In this document: positions 55,790 through 64,000 of the stretch, piece after piece
Numbering within the stretch: the first letter of the stretch is position 1
Layout: each line of letters begins with the position of its first letter
Source of the DNA: Sacculina carcini
Taxonomy: Eukaryota > Arthropoda > Thecostraca > Sacculinidae
DNA: 64,000 bases
Reading direction: 5' to 3'
Assembly: GCA_916048095.2 (NCBI GenBank)
Contig: OU696596.1
Location: 3,095,195 to 3,159,194 of the forward strand
Translations under genes and position numbers: made by a program
Notes under the pieces: generated by a model
What the model was told of the DNA's origin: nothing
The model's input: only the letters and a program-made list of their open reading frames with translations
Databases searched by the model: none

Positions 55790-57300
55790 GTTTGTGTGGT
55801 GTGATCGTGTGCAGTGAGAGAGAGTGTGTGTGTGAAAGATTGTGTGTGCGTGAACGTGTTAGTGTGTCTATATGTGATCGTGTATGGTTGAATTGTATAT
55901 TGCGTGCGAGAGTGTGTGAGCGAGTGTGTATAGCTGTTTCGGTGTGTGTGTGTATGTGTTTGTAGAGTATGCTTGCCCCGCGGCGGCGAGCGATTGACCG
56001 GCTCGCCGCTGATTGGCTGTTGCGGCGGGTGAGGACTGTGTGCGCGTATGTGTGTGTCCGTGTGTGCTCCCGTGTGACACGGTGTGAGCGTGGAGTCGTG
56101 TTTGTGGTGCGATCGGAGTGTGACGTCCTGTAGGCGCGCGTGGGGCGGTGATGCCCACGCGCGCCTGTCTGTAATATATTTGAGTTTCTGGTTTTGCTAC
56201 AAGCTATTTCGGCCTTTTAGTTCGGAAGTGGTTTTTGTCTGCGACCCGGCTTCAGTAGCAGAGATAGTGCCCTCCAGTACTAGCAGCGGCCTGGAGGAAG
56301 TGGTGGATGTGCTCGGCGGCGTGTCAGGTTGGTGTGCAGGGGGACGGCAGGAGGGCATGGTGCCGGCAGGAAGCAGCGGAGTAGCTGCAGCCGAGGTTTG
56401 CTCGTCGTCCCGCCTGCACTGGTATTGGACTCGTCGCCGGGCAGATAGAAGATCGCTGGTGGAGGCTGCTGATGCTGGAGGGCATGTGAAAGAAAGGAGC
56501 TGCTGAAGCCGGAGGAGAAATGACGATCGACAACGACGGTGCGGCTTGCGTGTGCGGCGGAGTCACGGCTGTCTGCGACGGGGTGCTGAATAGCACGGGT
56601 GTCGGCGGGAGCACGGTGGGTGCTGGGGCCAGGGTGTTGTGCCCTGTCGCGGCAGCCGGTGATGAAGAAGACGGCAGGCTGCGGCGAAGCACTGAAGAGC
56701 ACGGGCGGAGGCGGGAGCGCGGTGGACGCTGGGGCCTGACGTGTTGTGCTTCGCCGCAGCCACGGTGTGTGCATCTGGTGGAGGCCGTCGTCGAGTTAGG
56801 TTTTTTTATTGGTTCCTGGTTTGCTTGGTGCGCGTTTTTTAATTGTCTGTTCTTTTGTTGATTTATGTTTCTTTAAAACAGGTGGAGGTGTGGTGTGATC
56901 GTGTGCAGTGAGAGAGAGTGTGTGTGTGAAAGATTGTGTGTGCGTGAACGTGTTAGTGTGTCTATATGTGATCGTGTATGGTTGAATTGTATATTGCGTG
57001 CGAGAGTGTGTGAGCGAGTGTGTATAGCTGTTTCGGTGTGTGTGTGTATGTGTTTGTAGAGTATGCTTGCCCCGCGGCGGCGAGCGATTGACCGGCTCGC
57101 CGCTGATTGGCTGTTGCGGCGGGTGAGGACTGTGTGCGCGTATGTGTGTGTCCGTGTGTGCTCCCGTGTGACACGGTGTGAGCGTGGAGTCGTGTTTGTG
57201 GTGCGATCGGAGTGTGACGTCCTGTAGGCGCGCGTGGGGCGGTGATGCCCACGCGCGCCTGTCTGTAATATATTTGAGTTTCTGGTTTTGCTACAGTTTG
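55790..57300 (+). mobile_element. TRIM-like miniature LTR retrotransposon, complete
   Basis: Element 55795-57295 with 5-bp target duplications GTTTG (55790-55794 and 57296-57300). LTRs 55795-56201 and 56889-57295 (407 bp) show no difference by eye, start TGTGGTGTGA and end TTTTGCTACA. A purine-rich AAAACAGGTGGAGG directly precedes the 3' LTR as a polypurine tract. The interior (56202-56888) is GC-rich and has no recognisable gag or pol. It lies in the post-LTR block at TATGTTTG|TTACAATTCC, which is uninterrupted near 25432 and 29271. No standard TGG primer site was found right after the 5' LTR. Confidence 0.93.
56202..56888 (+). other. Interior of the TRIM element, GC-rich, no known ORF
   Basis: Open stretches exist on both strands (for example 56084-56506 plus and 56774-56280 minus), but they are alanine/glycine/proline-rich products of GC bias with no known domain. 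Some segments resemble 19860-20045. Confidence 0.6.
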
Positions 57301-57389
57301 TTACAATTCCACAATTCCTCAATTTTTCCTGCTGACAACCAATTTCCTCTCTGTACAAACGCCATGTGGTCTCATATACGCTTTGGTTA

Positions 57390-57560
57390 TTATTATAATT
57401 ATTAAATACAGGCAAGTTCAGTAAAAAGAGATAAGCGCAAGCGCTATTATCACCATGCGGTGGCCTCATGTACCGTAAACTGACCAAAAGATACAGATAG
57501 TTTGAGAAAAACGAATTTAGTTAATGTATGAGCCCATGCACAACCCAAGCGAATCAAAAA
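57390..57560 (-). repeat. Family R, copy 7
   Basis: Same core as 25530-25690 (AAGCGCTATTATCACCATGC). Confidence 0.8.
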
Positions 57561-57564
57561 AATA

Positions 57565-58385
57565 ACGTACTAGTATATTTATGTACTAGTAGTACTAGTA
57601 TTTATGTATGTATTTATATGATATAAGTACTTGATATAGAGTAGCAAAAGCCACTAATTTGCCAACTAACTTGCCTCATAAATAATAAGTATCAATTATT
57701 AATCAGTAAATAACTTGCCTAATATCTAGGAAATAATAAATATCTATCATTTTCCATCTTGCTAAAATTATCTGCTTATACCTGCTTCATGCACCTACAG
57801 TAAGAGTAACTTTCCGGTTTTTCACAACTTCTCTATTCTTCTATATCCATACTAGATCTTGTTGAAGTGGAAACATGATGCAATGATATTCAGTGTCCAC
57901 AACCAGCCAAATGAAACAATTAATCATGCATCAAATTGTTAGTATTTAGTATACACAAATAATGCATACATCAGAGTAAGCATAGCTTAACCATACCTGG
58001 TGGAGCTGAAAATTCGGTAACGAAGAATGAACACGTCGTTAGTACATACCTAATACAATATGATAATGAAAGTTGGCCAATACAGTGGTTCACTAGGACA
58101 ACAAGGGAGTGAAATAATCATCAGTGGTTGGTATTTTTACGATATAGTGACAATATGATGGCGCTATTTTATTTTACTTTCTATTTTATTGTACTTTTTT
58201 CTCTATTTCTCACCAACTAAATATCACACATCTAAATAAATTATACCATCATACTGGAAATTTTGTTTTCTACAACACCGTATAAATTTTAATTTTCCAG
58301 AGTGCATTAAAAAATTACGGCGGTATGAAGTCAATATGACAAAGTCAAAAACACAAAAATTGCACTGAAAAGCAGATATATAGCA
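57565..58385 (+). repeat. Block delta, copy 5 (5' shortened)
   Basis: Begins inside the ACTAGT array and continues as 23100-23815. Confidence 0.8.
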
Positions 58386-58620
58386 ATATTATACCAATTG
58401 AACGGATATATTATACCAATTGAACGGATATATTATACCAATTGAACGGATATATTATACCAATTGAACGGATATATTATACCAATTGAACGGATATATT
58501 ATACCAATTGAACGGATATATTATACCAATTGAACGGATATATTATACCAATTGAACGGATATATTATACCAATTGAACGGATATATTATACCAATATTA
58601 TACCAATTGGACAGATATAT
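58386..58620 (+). repeat. 22-bp minisatellite, longest array
   Basis: Nine perfect consecutive units containing ACCAATTGAACGGATATA plus one variant with ATTGGACAG. Confidence 0.95.
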
Positions 58621-58629
58621 ACCAATATT

Positions 58630-58700
58630 CTTCTTGTGTGATCGTGTATTTTCTTGTGTGATCGTGTATGGTTGAATTGTGTATTGAATGCGAGCCGGTC
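58630..58700 (+). repeat. Truncated LTR-like segment
   Basis: A short duplication of TTCTTGTGTGATCGTGTAT, then the LTR start as far as CGAGCCGGTCAC, where block delta begins abruptly: a rearrangement junction. Confidence 0.75.
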
Positions 58701-58702
58701 AC

Positions 58703-59310
58703 GGTCTCTCTTTAAGCTAAACGTAATGATAATTATCAGCACCCGCACATAATACTATGGCTATTACTACTATCTCGTTCAGTACAATTTCGCAACCCAG
58801 TGATATTCAGCCGAGTAAAATAATGCTGTGACATATTCTTTAATGCAAGTTATAACAGTGGTAATTCTGCATGATTACTCCGAGGCGGAATTGTGAAAAT
58901 TCGTGAGCAAAAAATAATTACACAACATCACTAATAAATATTGCTATTGATGTCATTATGCACAGGATCAACATCAATGTACTAGTACTTGTATAAGTAG
59001 TGGTATATTGATGTACTTATGTTGTATATTGTATAGCACTAGCACTAGTATATTGTATTGTACTAGTATATTTATATACTAGTATATTGATGTACAAGGA
59101 ATATTTATATACTAGTAAATTGATGTACTAGTATATTTATATGATATAAGTACTTGATATAGAGTAGCAAAAACCACTGATTCGCCAACTAACTAGCCTA
59201 ATAAATAATAAATATCAATTATTAATCAGTAAATAACTTGCCTAATAACTAGAAAATAATAAATATCTATCATTTTCCATCTTAATAGAATTATCTGCTC
59301 TGCGGAGCAT
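58703..59310 (+). repeat. Block delta, copy 6
   Basis: TCTCTCTTTAAGCTAAACG onward. From 58829 it belongs to duplication 2 copy B. Confidence 0.8.
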
Positions 59311-59561
59311 ATCCATCAAAATGTAATTTAAAGTGGAAAGCTAATATAAAAGTGAAGTACACTAATTGCAAATGTAAATATTTTTAGTAATGGTCGCAAT
59401 AATGTTCTTTATATTATTTCAATACAATTTTTTTATAAAATAGCACGTACTACAGCTTGTATAATAGTGTTGGCGTAAACACTGCATGTGTTAATGCCCC
59501 CGTCCTCCCATATGTAGCACCCTGTGCTCTCAGTCTTATACATGTCAAACGTGGGAAAATG

Positions 59562-59615
<54 letters not shown>

Positions 59616-59639
59616 ACTGTGTGTATGCGCTGTTAATGT

Positions 59640-60385
59640 TGATCGTGTGTGTTGGACCTGCGTGACCTGAACAGGTTTCGTGAGTGTTACGTGAGTTACG
59701 TGGTCACGACGATTAGGACGTTGTTTTCTTTGCTGTTCCATTGCTATTTACATCTGGCTAACTCTTATTGCGACTTGGATCTTACAAGTGCCTCAAATAG
59801 ACATCACGTTTTTGAACTATCAAACATGCCATTGTGCCACCCAGATAGACAGGTTCAAGAATTCGCAGCAAAGTTGCAAATTTCCAAGTGAAATGTAAAA
59901 CATGCTGGATCACAATTGCCACTAAAATAGATGTATAGGTTCGTAGAAATATTTTCTAGTAGACGCAGGAATTGAATGTCGGCCTGTGTAAAATTATACG
60001 TAGACAATTCATTTGTTTGCCAGTAATATTGACATATTATCTACTAGATGAGTGGTTCTTAACCTGTGTGGGCAATTTCCTACTGGTGGGAAATGGAAGA
60101 TTTGCCAAGTGGGAAGCTAAAGGTCGGACAAAAGGAGAAATGTGTGTTTTTAACAATTCAAATTCGTATATTTTTGTTTCTAATGACCTCTTGACATTTC
60201 CTTTGATGTAACTACTGACTTTACTGAATTTATTAGCGCTGTTGTGTGGACAATGAAGAGATGACTAATTAAGGAATGGGGAATCAGAGAAAATAGGTTA
60301 AGAACCACAGTGCTAGATGATATTATCACTTCGTGTTTTTCGTCCACTGGTCTCAATGCTGTATCTTCCGCGAAAACATAATCCA
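59640..60385 (+). repeat. Dispersed repeat K, copy 4
   Basis: Near-identical to 47779-48525. Confidence 0.85.
60050..60310. mobile_element. hAT-type MITE, copy 4
   Basis: 261 bp with TACTAGAT and TGCTAGAT flanks. Confidence 0.85.
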
Positions 60386-61539
60386 ACATAAAAATATATC
60401 TGATGTGCTACACCGCTCTTTCTTATGTGCGCGCTCTGAACGAGCTATCGCGTAACAAAACTATCTGTTTATATCTGCTTTCACACTCGTAATAGTAACT
60501 TTCAGGTTTTTCAAAACTTATCTATTCTTCTATATCATCTATATTTGTCATTCTGAGTTATGTAGGATATTGATCAGTGAGTTATTTAAATATTTAAAAA
60601 CTCAATATAAATATTTGAAATGCAACGACTTCTAAGACTGTTTTTTAAGTCAATTAATCTTTCTTTTGTTTCAGTTTATATATTTGAATTTTCATATTTT
60701 GCTTCTGAATGTGATTGAGAATCAGGGTTCGCAGCCATAGTTGCTTTGAAATCTTCCTGCTGAGTTCTCTCATCACATTCTTTTTCTTCAATTTTCAGTT
60801 CAGTTTGTATATGATTTGATTTAATTTAACTTTAACTTTGTCTATAAATATAAGTGCTGTCCATGGATATATGTACTATTTTCTGCTTCATATCTGTTTT
60901 GTTGATATGGCGGGCTGAACATTTTAGCCCCGCCCCCATGGCTATCGGCCGGTTTTCCCGTTTTCCGTCAGCGCCCAGCCCTTTCCTCGCACTGAGGTGC
61001 CAACTAATTCTGTGTTGCTCTCATACTCTGTCTTTGTTGTCGCCCATTGGACATTTTGCTTTGCGATATGTGTTTAACAATGAGCTCTCAATAAATTGTT
61101 CTCACATGTGTTTTATAGTATATATTGTGTTTATAGTGTGTTTTATAGTGTTTTATGGACAACAAGGTAGTGAAATAATCATAGGTGGTTGGTATTTGTA
61201 CGATATAGTGACAATATGATGGCGCTATTTTGTTGTTGCTGTTGCTATGAATAAGTCAGACCAGATTCTCACCTTGGTATCCCGATGCTGTCCACAAAAC
61301 AATCAATCAAACATCAATCACAAACACACACGCACACATACACACTAAACTAGGACTACAAGGCAGTGAAATATTCAAGTCTTAGTTTAATGATTTTTTA
61401 TTTTGACAAAATATTTTCCCTCAGCCCGCCTCATATTTAAGTGTACACGGGGCCCGTTTTTTGGGTCACCCTGTATTCACAATACTACATTCCAATGGAG
61501 GTGTGTGTATGTGCTAGTGTATGTGTGTGTGTGTGTGTT

Positions 61540-61578
<39 letters not shown>

Positions 61579-61686
61579 GACTGTGTTGGATCTACTACCG
61601 TTTTAGCCAACGAACCATTTTGGCCAAACGCTCAGCGGACGAAATACGCTTGATGAATTCTTGATATCTGGTCCTGTCATTCTTTA

Positions 61687-62335
61687 TCTGGTTTGAAACA
61701 CTATTATTCTATGGTCGACATTTGTCATTTTAACATCTACCAATGACGCCCACAAATGGTGGTCAACGTTGAAATCGTCAGTGTTTGGACATGACCTGTC
61801 CGTCCCTCCTTTATTTTCAGCGAACGGTGAGCTCAAAAGCAACCCAACAGAGAAGGCAGAGTTGATTATGGATTTCTTCAATTCCAAGCAATGTCAAGGG
61901 TCCATTCCGTCTGACAATTCATCTGTCTTCGCCCCGAAAATCGAAGGCATTATCTTCCGATCAAAAGAAGTGGCCAATCTCATGAAAGATCTTGATGTCC
62001 ACGGAGGAACAGACCCTCTGAATATGTTTCCGCTGTTTTTCAATAACACGGCAGATACTCTAGTTCCGAAGCTCAGTGCTGTTTTCAGGCGCTTGATAAA
62101 GACTGGTTCGTTTCCATCCTGTTGGCCGGTTGCGAATATCACGCCCATACCAAAAGGAACCAATTCAGCTGATGTTGCAAACTACCGGCCGATATCAATT
62201 ACGCCGATTCTGTACAAAATATTCGAGCACTTGATATCTTCCAGACTGTCCAAGTACCTGGAGAGCAACAATCTGCTGTCGGAAAACCAATTTGCATACC
62301 GCAAAACGCAATTTGCATACCGAGGTCATAAATAG
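61687..62335 (+). pseudogene. I-clade LINE F, RT N-terminal fragment, copy B
   Basis: Same fragment as 49815-50463, with a few residue differences (for example SCWPVANITPIPKG here, SCWWVANITPIPKG there; ILYKIFEHL versus ILSKIFEYL). Same truncation points, so it was copied as part of duplication 2. Confidence 0.8.
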
Positions 62336-62467
62336 CGCCATTATTAAATAGAGATCTGACATTGGTAAAATGAATTCACGAGTAGCCCCTCGGTATCCTG
62401 GGGAATCGTGGTACTTTTATACGCTAATTTATGATAAATTTCAATATCATGCGCGAGTCGCTGTTAA

Positions 62468-63250
62468 TGTTGATCGTGTGTGTTGGACCTGCGTCACCTG
62501 AACTGGGTTCGAGAGTGTTACGTGAGTTACGTGGTCACGACGATTAGGACGTTGTTTTCATTGTTGTTTTCATTGTTATTTACATCTGGCTAACTCTTAT
62601 TGCGGCTTGGACCTTACAAGTGCCTCAAATAGACATCACGTTTTTGAACGTTCAAACATGCCATTGTGCCACCCAGATAGACAGGTTCAAGAATTCGCAG
62701 CAAAGTTGCAAATTTCCAAGTGAAATGTAAAGCATGCTGGATCACAATTGCGATTACAATAGATGTATAGGTTCTTAGAAATATTTTCTAGTAGACGCAG
62801 GAATTGAATGACGGCCTGTTTGTGTAAAATTATACGTAGACAATACATTTGTTTGCCAGTAATATTGACATATTATCTACTAGATGAGTGGTTCTTAACC
62901 TGTGTGGGCAATTTCCTACTGGTGGGAAATGGAAGATTTGCCAAGTGGGAAGCTAAAGGTCGGACAAAAGGAGAAATGTGTGTTTTTATCAATTCAAAAT
63001 CGTTTATTTTTGTGTCTAATGACCTCTTGACATTTGCTTTGATGTAACTACTGAATTTACTGAATTTATTAGTGCTGGTGTGTAGACAATGAAGATATGA
63101 CTCAATAAGGAATGGGGAATCAGAGAAAAAAGGTTACGAACCACTGTGCTAGATGGTATTATCACTTCGTGTTTTTCGTCCACTGGTCTCAATGCTGCAT
63201 CTTCCGCGAAAACACAATCCTGTATACTGGATAACCCCCAAACCATTTAT
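62468..63250 (+). repeat. Dispersed repeat K, copy 5, most diverged
   Basis: CGTCACCTGAACTGGGTTCG replaces the usual CGTGACCTGAACAGGTTTCG. There is a local duplication TTTTCATTGTTG. Confidence 0.8.
62886..63146. mobile_element. hAT-type MITE, copy 5
   Basis: 261 bp. The right inverted repeat has one extra change (GTTACGAACCACTG). Confidence 0.8.
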
Positions 63251-63522
63251 GCTGTGTGATTGTGTTTTGTTTACGAGAGTGTGTGAGTGAGTTAGAGCGC
63301 ATAAGGTCGTGCAGTGCGATTGGTTTTAATGTGTGTATGCGTGCGTGTGTGTGTGTTTTTCGTGTGTGTTTCCTGGCTGTCCTGCTCAGTGCGTTTACTT
63401 GTATGTTCGCTGTATCTTCTGTTACCTTATGAATGTTGGTGCTTGTGAGTGTGTGTGCGGCAGTGATCGGGTGTTGTGTGGATATGTGACGGTGTGTGTG
63501 TGTTGGGAGTAGGATTGAAGTG

Positions 63523-63920
63523 TTGGTGCGTGTGACATTGCTGTCCCCAACTAAATATATTTAGATATTTGTTAATTGCATTGCTTAACAACATTGTTGT
63601 CAAGCAATTCCAACTAACTTTGATACAATCTGGGTCCACCTTGATGCAACATCAGATTAGTGCACAATTGCATAAAAACATATTGCCCGTGATAAATTGC
63701 ACGCATGACAAGCACACAACACTTGTGCGTTGTATAACACACGTTCACATGAAGATGTGGTTTGAAACACTATTCTATGGTTGACATTTGTCATTTTAAA
63801 CAGTCAATATATACATCACATCAGTGCAAATCGAGATTCGGTTCAGTGTATTAAATTATGTAGCATTTCTACGTGACATGCATAATGCATGCATGCATGC
63901 ATGCACACAGACACACACAC

Positions 63921-63963
<43 letters not shown>

Positions 63964-64000
63964 CATACTCACACAGATCTTCTAGGCTTGATTTGGTATA
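63523..64000 (+). other. Right edge: imperfect palindrome, LINE F remnant, TGCA and CA repeats
   Basis: 63581-63607 is a 27-bp palindrome with 13-bp arms and one mismatch. 63760-63800 (GGTTTGAAACACTATTCTAT) matches the start of the LINE F fragments. TGCATGCATGCA occurs near 63885-63905 and CA tracts follow to 63960. No gene seen. Confidence 0.6.

Larger units (their letters stand above)
58829..63522 (+). repeat. Segmental duplication 2, copy B (about 4.7 kb)
   Basis: Collinear partner of 46959-51662, offset about 11.86-11.89 kb. Indels occur mainly in TA and TG tracts. Confidence 0.93.

Noticed and set aside
56084..56861. Open frames on both strands in the TRIM interior
   Set aside because: GC bias gives long frames in several phases. 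No gag, pol or other domain is seen.

Overview
The window is animal nuclear DNA, most likely from a repeat-rich invertebrate; a lophotrochozoan such as a flatworm or mollusc is my inference, not shown. Reasons: spliced genes with GT..AG introns, animal gene families (a SNAP-25-type SNARE, COA5, a CFAP97-like ciliary protein), CR1- and L2-type LINEs, a CsRn1-like Gypsy element, tRNA-derived SINEs and very abundant TG/CA and TA microsatellites. There is no bacterial-style operon, CRISPR array or rRNA. Long open frames that run through TG/CA tracts are artefacts.

Host genes are mostly in the left quarter. Two tandem, equally long, phase-0 terminal exons of a SNAP-25/23-like gene lie at 365-433 and 997-1065 (+). 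Unidentified coding-looking exons follow at 1866-2936 (+). Two exons of a CFAP97/Hemingway-domain gene lie on the minus strand (4386-4215 and 3688-about 3339). A complete three-exon COA5 (PET191) gene, 84 residues with three CX9C motifs, is spread over 11516-14570 (+). One more orphan terminal exon is at 37304-37456 (+).

Mobile elements fill the rest. 4.4-10.2 kb is a chimera of two CR1-like LINEs on the minus strand. 15-23 kb holds a duplicated segment (16085-18012 and 20251-22640) whose differences expose precise insertions. 22.4-30.8 kb is a mosaic array of about 3.8-kb periodicity, built from shared blocks, 22-bp and 32-bp minisatellites and solo-LTR-like pieces. A CR1 fragment is at 35.3-36.3 kb. 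A Gypsy element with 258-bp LTRs occupies 38068-43246. L2-group fragments lie at 44.0-45.5 kb, 51.65-51.87 kb and 53.35-55.37 kb (the last with an uninterrupted RT).

A textbook miniature LTR retrotransposon (TRIM-like) with identical 407-bp LTRs and a GTTTG target duplication lies at 55795-57295. A 4.7-kb duplication (46959-51662 and 58829-63522) carries I-clade RT fragments and an approximately 800-bp repeat. Each of the five copies of that repeat in the window contains a 261-bp hAT-type MITE.

No operon-like or defence system was found. The most interesting items are the tandem SNARE terminal exons, the TRIM element, the mosaic array, the Gypsy element whose LTRs look young while its genes are broken, and several insertions with empty-site proof inside the window.
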